From NCBI GenBank assembly GCA_036012905.1, contig DASCQF010000010.1:22672-86671 (forward strand): a stretch of DNA of 64,000 nucleotides, written 5' to 3'. Shown here piece after piece: positions 18,497-27,652 of this stretch. Origin of the DNA: NP936 sp002726085 (lineage in GTDB: Bacteria > Acidobacteriota > Vicinamibacteria > Vicinamibacterales > UBA8438). Numbering within the stretch: the first letter of the stretch is position 1; each line of letters opens with the position of its first letter. Under the pieces are notes generated by a model. It was not told where the DNA came from and ran no database searches. It saw nothing but the letters and a program-made list of their open reading frames with translations. The position numbers and the translations under genes are program-made.

Positions 18497-20311
18497 CTAC
18501 GGCAAGGCAAACGCCAGGACGGTGTTCGACGCGACGACCGCCACATACTGCGTGCCGTTGATTTCATACGTCAGCGGGCTCGAGCGAATCGTGCGCCCCG
18601 CGTCGTAGTGGAAGAGCTGCTCTCCGGTTCCAGTATGAAACGCATAGAAACCGCCGTCCTCGGTACCTTGAAAGATGAGGTCGCCGGCCGTTGCCACGCT
18701 GCCGCTCGAGGCGCCGAAGGTGACCGCCGGCAGGACCCGCTGCCACACGTCCTTCCCGCTGGCCGGCTCGTAGGCGGTCAGCGTCATCGAGGGCGGAAAG
18801 GTCGGAATCCGGTCGATCTCGGTGAAGTTCTTTGCGTGCCCGCCGCCTTCCCCCAGCTTCAGACTGTCGCCGAGCGGCTTGACGAGAAGTGACACACCGG
18901 CGTTCTTGCCGGTGACGTAGAGCAGACCGGTCCTGGGGCTGAACGACGGCGACCCGAAGCTCGAGCCGCCATGCGCCACGATGTAGTGCTCGTCGGTCGA
19001 GTAGGGCGTGTACATCTGTCGCGCCTGCGCCTGCAGCTCGGGGTCGTCGAGATCGAGATACGTGGCACAGAACGGCGTCAGCGGTACGCCGGCGGCGTTG
19101 TGCGGAATCGGCTGGGTCGGATAGACGACCTCACCTGGCACGTTCGTCTCGGTGGGCACGAGCGTCTCGACCATCGGGTTGATCGGCTCGCCGGTCTCGC
19201 GGTGCCAGAGATAGAGCAGACAGTTCTTGCCGGCCGCCCCCACGCCTTTGATGGTCTCACCATTGCGCGTCACGTCGAAGAGGACCGGGCCGGTGATGTT
19301 GTCCCAGTCCCAGAGGTCGTGATGAATCGTCTGGTAGTGCCACCTGAGCGCACCCGTCTCGAGATCGAGCGCGATTGTCGAGTTGGTGAAGAGGTTGGCC
19401 CCGGGTCGCGCGGACCCGTCGTACGGGGGATTCGGATTGGCGGTATTGAAAAAGAGCAGTCCCAACTCGACGTCAATCGCCGGTTGGGTCCATATGCCGG
19501 CCCCGACCCGCTTCCCGTCGCCCCACGTCGGGTCCGCAAGCTCCCAGCCCTCGTCCTGCGGACCCTGCGGTATCGTGTTGAACACCCACTTGATCGCTCC
19601 GGTGGCAGCGTCGGCGGCCACGACGAGCCCGCCGGGGATATTCCCTTCGGAGATCGCGGAGGCGGCAAACAGTGTGTTGTCGTAATAGGCGGGCGAACTA
19701 TTCATCCGGTAGTTGAGCGACGAAGCGTCGAAGCCTGGTGGATAGACATCCGGGTACTTGGTCTCGAGCGCCAACCCGAAAATCGGCAGGACGCCGCCAT
19801 CGCCAAAGCTCTCGACGAGCGCCCCGGTCTTCGCGTCGGCCGCCACGAGCTTGTCGCCGTGGTAGGAGTAGATCGTCCCGTCGGCGTACAACGGACCGCG
19901 CACGACCCCACCGCTGACGCCATCGACCTCCAGCCTCCACACCTCGTCCCCGGTCACGGCGTTGATGGCGAGCACCGTCGCGCCGGAGTGGACGTACATC
20001 AGGCCGTCGACGACGAGCGGGGTAACCTGGCCGACGCTGAGCCCGGCCGGCACGTCGAACGACCATCGGCGCTGGAGCCGACCGACGGTCGTTGCGTTGA
20101 TCTGGTCGAGCGTCGCATACCGTTGGTTGTACGGGTCCAGATTGTGACTCGCCCAGTTCGCCTGGCTGCGACCAGCAGTGATCGTGGGTGGCTCCCCTGT
20201 CCGGGTCGTCCGCCCCTGCGCCTCGGCGTCCACCGGGTGAGGGCCGCTGAACGCCACGACGGCGAGCGCCGCCGTCGCAATACAGACACGTCGGGTGTCG
20301 AGTACTCTCAT
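18497..20311 (-). CDS. quinoprotein of the membrane glucose dehydrogenase-like type
   Basis: A 604-residue secreted quinoprotein (signal peptide to about residue 30). It has the PQQ-dehydrogenase N-terminal block NWASHNLDPYNQRYATLDQI, several W-docking motifs and the HHDLWDWDN block (D335 predicted catalytic). This block resembles membrane glucose dehydrogenase, where a WDxD sequence is compatible with Ca or Mg, so D337 should not be read as lanthanide evidence here. No membrane helices of GcdA and no cytochrome are present, so electrons must go to a separate carrier. A TATAAT -10 lies about 70 bases upstream. It precedes the quinoprotein at 16.5 kb on the same strand with a 131-base gap. Confidence 0.85.
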   Translation of the reverse strand: MRVLDTRRVCIATAALAVVAFSGPHPVDAEAQGRTTRTGEPPTITAGRSQANWASHNLDPYNQRYATLDQINATTVGRLQRRWSFDVPAGLSVGQVTPLVVDGLMYVHSGATVLAINAVTGDEVWRLEVDGVSGGVVRGPLYADGTIYSYHGDKLVAADAKTGALVESFGDGGVLPIFGLALETKYPDVYPPGFDASSLNYRMNSSPAYYDNTLFAASAISEGNIPGGLVVAADAATGAIKWVFNTIPQGPQDEGWELADPTWGDGKRVGAGIWTQPAIDVELGLLFFNTANPNPPYDGSARPGANLFTNSTIALDLETGALRWHYQTIHHDLWDWDNITGPVLFDVTRNGETIKGVGAAGKNCLLYLWHRETGEPINPMVETLVPTETNVPGEVVYPTQPIPHNAAGVPLTPFCATYLDLDDPELQAQARQMYTPYSTDEHYIVAHGGSSFGSPSFSPRTGLLYVTGKNAGVSLLVKPLGDSLKLGEGGGHAKNFTEIDRIPTFPPSMTLTAYEPASGKDVWQRVLPAVTFGASSGSVATAGDLIFQGTEDGGFYAFHTGTGEQLFHYDAGRTIRSSPLTYEINGTQYVAVVASNTVLAFALP

Positions 20312-20378
20312 CGGTCTTCTCTCTTTCGTCCCGAGTGTCGGTCGGACTCGAGAGGACTGTGTCGCCGAGATCCAGCCG

Positions 20379-20384
20379 ATTATA
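20379..20384 (-). promoter_or_regulatory. -10 element for the quinoprotein at 18.5-20.3 kb
   Basis: A perfect TATAAT followed by CGGC on the minus strand, about 68 bases before the start codon. No convincing -35 hexamer is found at 16-18 bases. Confidence 0.6.
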
Positions 20385-20559
20385 CCTGTCTGGGGTCAGG
20401 GTCTCGGCGGGGTGCAGCGGGACAACGCAAGACCGATCCGACGAGCAGCGCGACGCCGGCGTGTCGCGTTGTGTAACGTGTCCTGTGTCACGGGTCCGTC
20501 AAGGGGCGTATGATCTGCTGGAAAAACTACTCCCCGTGATTCGGGACGAGGCATTGACC

Positions 20560-21588
20560 ATGCACGCAGCCATGACATCACCTGACCACCAACTGTGCAG
20601 CCGACACCTGGCGCCGATCGTTCCCGTCATACTCCTGACGGTTGGGCTCTTGATTCCCGAGACCGCCGCCGCGCAGGACGACTGGGAAAAGCTGCCCGAC
20701 ATGCCGGTGGAGAAATGGGAGCCCGGCACCGTCGTGCTGGACAACAAGCTCTATCTGTTTGGCGGGTATACCGAAGGAGTCCGGTCGAGCAAGCTCTCCC
20801 ACGTCTTCGATCCGAGGGACAACAGCTGGACCCGGATTCAGGATCTACCCAGTGCCATCACTCACATGAACATGGTGCTCGATGGACGAACCGTGTGGTT
20901 CGCCGGCGGCTACAAGGACGGCTACAAAGGGCACACGATCGCCGAGGTGTGGAGCTACGACATCGACGGCGACCGGTATACCGCGGCACCGTTGCTCCCG
21001 GAGACACGCGGCGGTGGGGGCCTCGCGCTCGTGGGGCGGCAGCTGCACTACATGGGGGGCGTCAAAGCAGATCGCGACACGGATGCTCCCGACCATTGGG
21101 TGCTCGACCTGGACGAGTGGGCGCGAGGCGCCGCTCAGTGGACGAGCGCCGCGCCCATGCCCGTGCCACGCAATCAGTTCTCGTGCGTGACGTTCGACGG
21201 GAAGATCTACGCGATCGGCGGCCAGTTCCATCACGACAGCGAACAGCTCGACCAGGCCCGGGTCGACATCTATGCCCCCGACACCGACACGTGGAGTAGT
21301 GGCCCCCCTCTGCCGAAGGGGCACTCGCATGCCGAGGGTGGAACGTTCGTCCACCGCGGCCGGATCTATATGGTCGGAGGTCACACCACCAAGCCAGGCG
21401 AGACCAAGCAGGTCGATCCAAACATTCTCGCACTAACCCCTCGCGGAGAGTGGGAGTTGGTCGCGACCCTCCCCATGCCACTCTCCTCACCCGCGGCGGC
21501 CATCATCGATGGCAGGCTCTACGTTGGAGGCGGCTCGCCTGGCTCGAGTGCCGTTCAGGCCGACATGTGGGTACGAACCGCGCCCTGA
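20560..21588 (+). CDS. secreted kelch-repeat protein
   Basis: A 342-residue secreted beta-propeller (signal peptide to about residue 38, TAAAQ). Kelch repeats are visible as W-rich blades with GG turns: VLDNKLYLFGGY, VLDGRTVWFAGGY, LVGRQLHYMGGV, TFDGKIYAIGGQ, VHRGRIYMVGGH and IIDGRLYVGGG. This is close to galactose oxidase and N-acetylneuraminate epimerase propellers, but no catalytic residues can be assigned. The ATG is chosen because GACGAGG sits 8 bases upstream and a signal peptide follows. Its last 102 bases overlap the 3' end of the convergent glycosyltransferase gene. Confidence 0.83.
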   Translation: MHAAMTSPDHQLCSRHLAPIVPVILLTVGLLIPETAAAQDDWEKLPDMPVEKWEPGTVVLDNKLYLFGGYTEGVRSSKLSHVFDPRDNSWTRIQDLPSAITHMNMVLDGRTVWFAGGYKDGYKGHTIAEVWSYDIDGDRYTAAPLLPETRGGGGLALVGRQLHYMGGVKADRDTDAPDHWVLDLDEWARGAAQWTSAAPMPVPRNQFSCVTFDGKIYAIGGQFHHDSEQLDQARVDIYAPDTDTWSSGPPLPKGHSHAEGGTFVHRGRIYMVGGHTTKPGETKQVDPNILALTPRGEWELVATLPMPLSSPAAAIIDGRLYVGGGSPGSSAVQADMWVRTAP

Positions 21589-22878
21589 GACGTGCCCGGA
21601 TCGTTCAGCCTGGTAGACACTGGGGCCAGACAACGGCGGCTCGCTCTGTTCGAGGCGCAACAATTCGGTTCGTGCTTCGGTCAGACACGCCCCATCGTCT
21701 TCGACCTCATCTATGAACGGTGCACGGTGGATCGCCTCCTGCCACGGCAATGACGACAACGCATGGTCCCGCAGATGGTGAATCAGCTTGAGCGTGCGGA
21801 ATGCATCGAGCCAGTCGTGCAGATGACGAAGCCGCGCCACCGGGTCCGAGGCCTGCGCACTAATCCCCAGCCAGGCATCGCGGGCACCCTGTGCCTCGAG
21901 AAACCGTCTCACTGGAGGGTCCATGCCAGACAGCAGCTCGGAGACCGCCGACCCAACATCCGCTTGCCCCGAATCGAATCCCTGGCGGGATAGGCGCTGA
22001 AGCCCGTGCGTGACGTCTCGAACGGCCGCGAAACAGTCGGGGTGATACAGCTCGCACGCGGCGCCACGAGCCAGCTTGGCGCTTTCCGAACCGGTCCCGA
22101 ACGGCACGCGCCGGGACAGGCGACTGCGAAGCCGGACAGGTTCACCTTTGAGAGAGGCCAGGGGCCGCAGCTTGCTCAGCTTACCGAGGAGGTAGAAGTC
22201 CTCTCCTGCCCTGCGCCTGGGCACGCCCCGGACCAGGGCATAGTAGAGCGCATGCACCACCATGGTGCTGCCCACGGTGTGAAACGCGTAGGGCGAGTGC
22301 GCCCACCGGAGACCACGCTTGACGTACCGGAGGCGAATCTCGTACAGCGCGGTGGCGCGATCGATGTCACGGCGACCGCCTGGCTCGTGCCAAAACGGAA
22401 ACACCGCTGCCGAGCACTCGGGCGCAAGCTCTGCCGCACGTAGGAAGTAGTCCGCCGGCAGGCGTGCGTCGGCATCCGTCATCGCAATGAACGGGTGGCG
22501 CACCTGACCGGCCGCGATGAGCTCGAGGGCCACGTCTGCGCCGATCTTGCGAGCCAGGCCAACCCCCTGACGCGTCGGCAAGTGACGACCGGGTGTGAAA
22601 CGGTCGACCACCAGCATGCTCAGACTGGCATCGTGCCCCAGCCACGCACCGGGCTCGAGCTCGTGCAACGCAAACCGAACGCTGAGCTCACGAAAGCAGT
22701 CCGCATTCGACGCATGAACCGTTGCGGCCGCCCCGGCTCTGCCATTGAGCACCACAATGACCAGCACCCGGCCCGCATGCTCCGCGGCGGCTCGATACCC
22801 GTCGACGAAGGCGGGCGACTCGGCGTATGCCGGTACGACCATGACGAAGTCGAAGGAGTCCGGACACAGCGAAGCCAT
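21487..22878 (-). CDS. glycosyltransferase family 2-like protein
   Basis: A 463-residue cytosolic protein. The N-terminal half is a GT-A type glycosyltransferase domain: FVMVVPAYAE at the start, a nucleotide-sugar binding region, and the metal motif in FIAMTDADARLPADYF (about residue 155). The second half (GSTMVVHALYYALVRGVPRRRAGEDFYLL onward) carries the acceptor part and an extra helical C-terminal region of unknown role. No membrane helix is seen. The start is uncertain: the frame stays open upstream, but MASLCPDSFDFVMVVP begins directly before the first strand. The C-terminal 34 codons overlap the convergent kelch gene. Confidence 0.75.
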   Translation of the reverse strand: MASLCPDSFDFVMVVPAYAESPAFVDGYRAAAEHAGRVLVIVVLNGRAGAAATVHASNADCFRELSVRFALHELEPGAWLGHDASLSMLVVDRFTPGRHLPTRQGVGLARKIGADVALELIAAGQVRHPFIAMTDADARLPADYFLRAAELAPECSAAVFPFWHEPGGRRDIDRATALYEIRLRYVKRGLRWAHSPYAFHTVGSTMVVHALYYALVRGVPRRRAGEDFYLLGKLSKLRPLASLKGEPVRLRSRLSRRVPFGTGSESAKLARGAACELYHPDCFAAVRDVTHGLQRLSRQGFDSGQADVGSAVSELLSGMDPPVRRFLEAQGARDAWLGISAQASDPVARLRHLHDWLDAFRTLKLIHHLRDHALSSLPWQEAIHRAPFIDEVEDDGACLTEARTELLRLEQSEPPLSGPSVYQAERSGHVSGRGSYPHVGLNGTRARRAASNVEPAIDDGRRG

Positions 22879-23191
22879 GCTCGATTCCGCTTCGGCGTGG
22901 CGATGCCGGTATTGCGCTGAACCGTCAGCGACGCTCCGGCTGGCGAGAGCTGTGCTTCGGGACACCACCATCTGCAGTGGACATCGTAGTCGCCTTTCGG
23001 AACGTGTCCACCAAATCGGATCGTACCCACTTGACGTCAGCCCTCCGATGTGGGCATCCTCTGCGCGAAGCGCCAGACTGGGTGACAATCCGATAGTGAG
23101 AGCAGCCGTGTGGCTGTGACACCGAGCTGGTCGAGTTTTCGGGGGGCTCAAACGCCGCCTATCGTTCCTCAACGTTGAAGGGAGAAATGCT
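22879..23191. other. 313-base divergent intergenic region
   Basis: Lies between the glycosyltransferase start and the DUF6265 gene. The glycosyltransferase frame remains open through most of it, so part may be coding if an upstream start is used. No promoter, repeat or RNA gene could be assigned with confidence. Confidence 0.4.
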
Positions 23192-23659
23192 ATGCGGCGT
23201 CTGCTTGTCGGGTCTGTGCTCGTCCTTCTAGTTGCCACACCATCGCTTGCGCAGGGTCCTTCCGCTCAGGTCTCCGATCTCGCCTGGATGACGGGCCACT
23301 ACAGCAGCGAGTCGCTCGAGGAGAACTGGGCAGAGCCCAAAGGAGGCTCCATCGCCTCGCTCGTCAGAGGGATCGGCGACGGGGCGACGAACATGATCGA
23401 GCTCATCGTCATCGAGGAAGAGGGGAACTCCCTGACCCTTCGACTCAAGCAGTGGGACCCCGGGATGGATCCGCGCGCGGAGGGCTTCCAGGTGATGGAG
23501 CTGGTCGAGATCGGCAACAAGAAGGTCGTCTTCAAGAACACCGGCGAGGTCGGCCTGCAGCAACTCGGCTACAGCCTGAACGGGGATCAGTTCACGATTT
23601 CAGTCACGACAGCTCAGGGCGCGTTCGACATTCCCCTGACCCGACAGTCGGCCCACTAA
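23192..23659 (+). CDS. DUF6265-type secreted protein
   Basis: A 155-residue secreted protein (signal peptide to about residue 21, SLAQ). The sequence LAWMTGHYSSESLEENW followed by a PKGGS block and a small beta-barrel-like pattern (LRLKQWDP, FQVMELVEI, VVFKNTGE) matches the DUF6265 family, of unknown function. The ATG has GAAGGGAGA upstream. It converges with the BNR protein at 23.7 kb and has no operon partner. Confidence 0.78.
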   Translation: MRRLLVGSVLVLLVATPSLAQGPSAQVSDLAWMTGHYSSESLEENWAEPKGGSIASLVRGIGDGATNMIELIVIEEEGNSLTLRLKQWDPGMDPRAEGFQVMELVEIGNKKVVFKNTGEVGLQQLGYSLNGDQFTISVTTAQGAFDIPLTRQSAH

Positions 23660-23699
23660 CAGCCCAAGGACTCGGCCATTCTGGACGGCTGTCGTGGTC

Positions 23700-24824
23700 T
23701 CAGTAGACGACCACGAACGTGTCGTCCGGCTGGGCCAGGGCGAACGGCACGCTGCCTTCGGGAAGACTGAGTGCGCCGCCGCCATGCGCGGGTGTCGGTC
23801 GGCCGGCGGGGTCGAAAACCTGCCAGTGGAGCATGCCGCCGGTGCGCAACCCGGACCCGTCGCCCCACGCCAGGAGGGTTTCGCCCCGGTGGTTCACCGC
23901 CACCGCTGGATTCTTCCGGCGTGCATCGGCCTGTCCCGGCGGCGAGACCGGGTCGGAGAGACGGTCGACGGCCGCAAAGTAGACCTGCCCCTGTGTCTCC
24001 CACGCCACCGTCATTCCGGAGGGGCCCGGACTGAGGCTCGTCGTTGCCACGGGGCATGCGCCGACGTTCCACGGCTGGATGAGCTCATCGGTGAAGCTTG
24101 TGCCGCCGTCACGTGAGGTCAACAGACGCTGACCACGCCGCACGTTGTCACCGGCACCCCGGTAGGAGACGTAGACCGCGCCCGCATCGTCGGCCAGCGC
24201 GGCCGGGCGGCAGCAGGCACAGGCACCCGCGGATTCGGTGTTGACCGGCAGGCTCGGCTCGAAGATCAAACCGCCGTCGCGTGACACCACCATGTAGAGC
24301 GATCGCTCGGCGTCCTCCACCGCGCCGCTGTGCCAGAACAGGTAGACGGTGCCGTCGGGGCCGGCCGCAACCGCCGGGCCCGCTTCCACCCCGTCGCCAG
24401 TTGCCACGCCAAACTGCTCCTCGAAACCCGGGCCCTCCTCGTTCGAGCGCGTGTAGAAGAAGGCTGGCGGACTGATGCGAAACCAGGCGATGTGCAGGCG
24501 GCCCTTCGGTCCAAGGGCGAGCTGCCCGCCGTCCACCGGGCCGAAACCGGTCACCGTGCCTGCCGCACTGTTCACCTGCTGCGGGTTCGACCAGCCTGTC
24601 TCGCCAGGCACACGTGTCGCATACATGAGGTCGCCGTGCTGGGCATCTCCCACGACGTAGACCAGATGCACGGTGCCGGTACCGTCGACGACCGCCTGCG
24701 GCAGGCGGCCACCCTCCGGGATAGACAGCGTGACGACAGTTTGGCCCAACGCGGGCGGCGCCCAGAGGGCGCCGATCAGCAGCAGGAGGACGACACAGAC
24801 GACACGACTGCAGCGATACGGCAT
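23700..24824 (-). CDS. secreted sialidase-like (BNR/Asp-box) propeller protein
   Basis: A 374-residue secreted propeller (signal peptide to about residue 28, ALGQT). Asp-box repeats are readable in SRDGGLIFE and SRDGGTSFTDE, separated by about 60 residues. A cysteine-rich ACACCRPA segment lies in between and is common in Acidobacterial and Bacteroidetes relatives. True sialidases need a RIP motif, an Arg triad and a Tyr/Glu pair, which I cannot place, so it is more likely a non-catalytic or differently specific propeller. The ribosome site is weak. The next gene upstream starts over 1 kb away on the same strand. Confidence 0.72.
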   Translation of the reverse strand: MPYRCSRVVCVVLLLLIGALWAPPALGQTVVTLSIPEGGRLPQAVVDGTGTVHLVYVVGDAQHGDLMYATRVPGETGWSNPQQVNSAAGTVTGFGPVDGGQLALGPKGRLHIAWFRISPPAFFYTRSNEEGPGFEEQFGVATGDGVEAGPAVAAGPDGTVYLFWHSGAVEDAERSLYMVVSRDGGLIFEPSLPVNTESAGACACCRPAALADDAGAVYVSYRGAGDNVRRGQRLLTSRDGGTSFTDELIQPWNVGACPVATTSLSPGPSGMTVAWETQGQVYFAAVDRLSDPVSPPGQADARRKNPAVAVNHRGETLLAWGDGSGLRTGGMLHWQVFDPAGRPTPAHGGGALSLPEGSVPFALAQPDDTFVVVY

Positions 24825-24917
24825 TGACCCAAACCCAGGGCTCAGTTCAGTTGATTCTGTGGCGACACACCCGAACTGCGGTCTAGCAGCTCACAACGCG
24901 TGGCGTGCGGGTTCATC

Positions 24918-25949
24918 TTATGGTTCCTGCGTCGAGGCCTCGCGGGCGTCGATCACGCGCTGCCCACTGAGCGCGTTGGGGACCGCATAGTTGCCTTCGT
25001 GGCAGGCATACTCGTACATCTCGTAATCGGGTTCGGCCGTGAGCGGCATCGAGATCGTCCAGGGCTGGGTGTAGACGTTGGGATCATTGATGGTGACGGT
25101 CCAGATGATGGTGCTCTCTGAGACGCGATGGTAGCGCTCGACCACGTGGAGCGCCTTGCTCACCGGAATGCCCTTCAGGCGCGCACCCGCCGAGCTCGAC
25201 GCGATCCAGCCGCGATTGTGGAAGTTCTGCGTCTCGACCACCAGGTCGTCACCGTCCCAGTGTGCGCGCGCATCCCCCATCCACTGCCGGATGCGGTCGT
25301 CGATGAACGGCTCGTCTGCCAGCGGGATGATCCGCACGTCGTGGATCATCTCGTGCTGAATCGCGATGTGGTCGGGTGTCTGCACGATGCGATAGACGTT
25401 GTTGTACCCGGCCGGAAGCATCGAGCCCGGGACACCGCGTGACAGGCACCGATCCCACACGCTCATGTTCTCGTAGTGATCGCCGTTGTGCGCAAGGTTG
25501 TAGGCCTTCGTGTCGAGCGCCCACTGCTTGACCGGCGCCCGGCCTTCCGGTGGGTCGACGATCAATGAGGTCTGCCCGGTCGACAGCACGGTGTCGCCCG
25601 AGTCGAGCCAGTAACTGCCGTAGCCGCCGACGTTTCTGCCGGCCTCGTATCTCTGCGCCGGCGCGTCGTCCCGCGCCTGCTCGTCCACAGCTCGTTGCTG
25701 GTTGATCGCCGCCATCTCCTCAGCGGTCAGAAAGGCCCTGCCTTCATTCGAACGGCGCTCCATCGGCGTCAGGGTCTTGTTTCCCCACTTGCCCTGCAGG
25801 TCCGGCTGGCCGTCGGCCGTCCGCGGCATCGTCCAGTTGGGGTCGAGCACGCGTTCGACCTGGGCAGTCGCCAACGGGGCACCCACAAGCGCGCAAGTGA
25901 GCGTGACAACGGCGATAACCAGTGCCCTGTGGGCAATGCATGTCTGCAT
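24918..25949 (-). CDS. secreted protein of the CHEGN-motif family, copy 2 (divergent member)
   Basis: A 343-residue secreted protein of the same family as those at 13.1, 49.9 and 53.3 kb but much more diverged. The signal peptide runs to about residue 29. It keeps RTADGQPDLQGKW, AEEMAAINQQR, WDRCLSRG, YNNVYRIVQTPDHIAIQHEM, ARAHWDGDDLVVETQNF, VVERYHRV, WTVTINDPNVYTQPWT and YEYACHEGN. This form (DLQGKW, HEMIHDVRIIPL) is closer to the large Acidobacterial paralogue pool than the other three. AAGGAG lies 7 bases before the ATG and a TATAAT about 22 bases upstream, implying a very short leader. Function unknown. Confidence 0.8.
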   Translation of the reverse strand: MQTCIAHRALVIAVVTLTCALVGAPLATAQVERVLDPNWTMPRTADGQPDLQGKWGNKTLTPMERRSNEGRAFLTAEEMAAINQQRAVDEQARDDAPAQRYEAGRNVGGYGSYWLDSGDTVLSTGQTSLIVDPPEGRAPVKQWALDTKAYNLAHNGDHYENMSVWDRCLSRGVPGSMLPAGYNNVYRIVQTPDHIAIQHEMIHDVRIIPLADEPFIDDRIRQWMGDARAHWDGDDLVVETQNFHNRGWIASSSAGARLKGIPVSKALHVVERYHRVSESTIIWTVTINDPNVYTQPWTISMPLTAEPDYEMYEYACHEGNYAVPNALSGQRVIDAREASTQEP

Positions 25950-25970
25950 GGCGCGGCTCCTTTTTCGCCG

Positions 25971-25976
25971 ATTATA
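25971..25976 (-). promoter_or_regulatory. -10 element with very short leader (CHEGN copy 2)
   Basis: TATAAT followed by CGGC on the minus strand, only 21 bases before the start codon of the gene at 24918-25949. The predicted transcript start is therefore just upstream of the AAGGAG ribosome site. Confidence 0.65.
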
Positions 25977-26006
25977 CCTTGCTGCTGTCGGAAACAGGCG
26001 CGGTGG

Positions 26007-26192
26007 CTAGTCGGCGGCGGCTGTCCCGGGGAGGTTCATTCGACGGAGGAGCGCCTGGAAGCGGGGATCAGAGCGGAGCGGATCCCAGAGTCGGATCGAC
26101 CGCACCCAGCCCAGATACCCGTGGCGGTCGTCGAACGCCTGGGCGAGCCACTCCGAGCAGGTGATGAGGAGCTCGACCACGTCGAGTCGAGG
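26007..26192 (-). pseudogene. C-terminal remnant of a kinase/TPR-type signalling protein
   Basis: A 61-codon open frame without a plausible start. It ends in DPLRSDPRFQALLRRMNLP, preceded by EWLAQAFDDRHGYLGWV. This is the characteristic tail of the TPR-containing Ser/Thr kinase, adenylate cyclase and TolB/TPR proteins that are numerous in Acidobacteria. Upstream the frame is closed by a TGA at 26193-26195. The fragment directly follows the decayed kinase propeller at 26.2-27.6 kb and probably comes from a second, deleted paralogue. Confidence 0.7.
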
Positions 26193-26211
26193 TCACCTTC
26201 GCAAGGCGCTG

Positions 26212-27595
26212 TCAGGGTGTGGATACGAGGCGCCGGAGCTCTCGCCACCAGTTACTGCACGATGACCACCTGGTGGCCAGTCGAGGGCGCACTGACGGTG
26301 TCAACGTCTCGAATCATCAGGAACCGCCCGTCTGGAGACAGGTCGTAGGGGCGACCGGGAGTCGCCTGCGTGACTTGGCCGTCAATCAAGATCTCAGGGA
26401 TACCCGGCCTCAATCCGTCGTTGGTCTCCATGGCAACGACCATCAGGCGGCTAACGCCATCGAGAAAAAAGAGCTCGCGACCGTCCGGTCCCCACACTGG
26501 CCACGTCCCACCTTCGCCTGACACCATCCATTTCCCCTCACCCAGATTAGGAAACGGCTGAACGTAGATCCCGGACCGACTCGACGTCTTCGACTCGTAG
26601 GCGATCCACTCTCCGTCGGGTGAAATCTCTGCGTTGCGCTCTGTGGCCCCCGTGGGAAACAAGGGTTGCGTCGCGCCATCCTCCAGCGACAGCAGGGCCA
26701 GCCCCCTCCCTGTCTCGAATGCCCGCTCCTCGACCAGGAGCCACCTCCCGTCGGGTGAGATCGTATGTGGCACCGGTTCCTTCTCACTTTGCGTCAGCCG
26801 TTCAACGCCCCCGGTGCCGTCGGCCGCCTTGGCGAAAAGTTGGGCCGGCCCCTCCCTCCGCGACGCAAAGATCACACGCTGGCCGTCCGGTGTCCAAATA
26901 GGGCGCACGTCCTGTGCCGCATCGAATGTGAGGCGGGTCAGCGCCTCAGCGCCGAGGTTCAGAATCCACACATCGGCGTTCTCCTGATCGAGAATGCTGA
27001 GCGCCGCCCGTCTCCCATCGGGGGACACCCGCGGCCAGTCATAGGCACGCGGCGGCAGCCCGAGTGGCTGTTCCCGTCCCTGGCGGTCGACCCACGTGAG
27101 GCTCCGGCGAGGGACCCCGTCTGTTGCCCCCCCGGCGACAAAGACCAACGACCCGTCATGCGACAGGGCGAAGCTCGCAGCGCCGCTGACCCCCTTCGTC
27201 TTGACGTTCTCCAGGACCGGCACCGGATTCCCACCGACGACTTCCCGTTGCCCCAAGTCGAAGCCGACCGCCCACAACGTGCCGCCGACGCCGTATAGGA
27301 TGTGCCCGGTGGGCGAGTACCGTGCGTGGCTCCCTCCGGCCAGCAGGTGGCTGACCTCACCGGTCTCCAACGACAGCACCGCGACGCGAGCGTCCTCAGC
27401 GGAACCTGACCAGACGGTAAAGAGCACACTGTGGTTGGGTAGCAGCTCCGGCCAGCTGTGTGCCATCTCGCCCCGCTCCGAATCGACGGACGTCAGAAGC
27501 TCCGGCTCGCCGGCCGCCCGCACCACGCTCCACCGCGTGGTCTCAAAGCTCCGTGGACCACCTATTCCGGATGAGTCCTGACCGTTCGTTGCCAT
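26212..27595 (-). pseudogene. chimeric gene: ECF sigma N-terminus fused to kinase WD40-like propeller, frameshifted at the 3' end
   Basis: The intact part (26252-27595) encodes 447 residues. Residues 1 to about 28 (RSFETTRWSVVRAAG) match the start of ECF-type sigma factors. The rest is the PD40/WD40-like propeller that forms the C-terminal half of many Acidobacterial Ser/Thr kinases, with blades VSPDGRRAAL, WTPDGQRVIFAS, ISPDGRWLLV, ISPDGEWIAYES and WGPDGRELFFL. No kinase domain or sigma region 2/4 remains. The stop TAA after HQVVIVQ results from one extra base at about 26254; without it the frame continues NWWRELRRLVSTP to a TGA at 26212-26214, the usual kinase ending. A product might still be made from the intact part. 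Confidence 0.75.
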
Positions 27596-27652
27596 ACTGT
27601 CGTCTGTCGCCTGATCGTCTGGCGGCCCACTGAGGCTGGCGACCGACTCGGC

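Noticed and set aside
18497..20311. WDxD motif as evidence of lanthanide use in the glucose-dehydrogenase-like quinoproteins at 18.5 and 45.4 kb
   Set aside because: Membrane glucose dehydrogenases with Ca or Mg also have WDxD, so the motif does not discriminate there.
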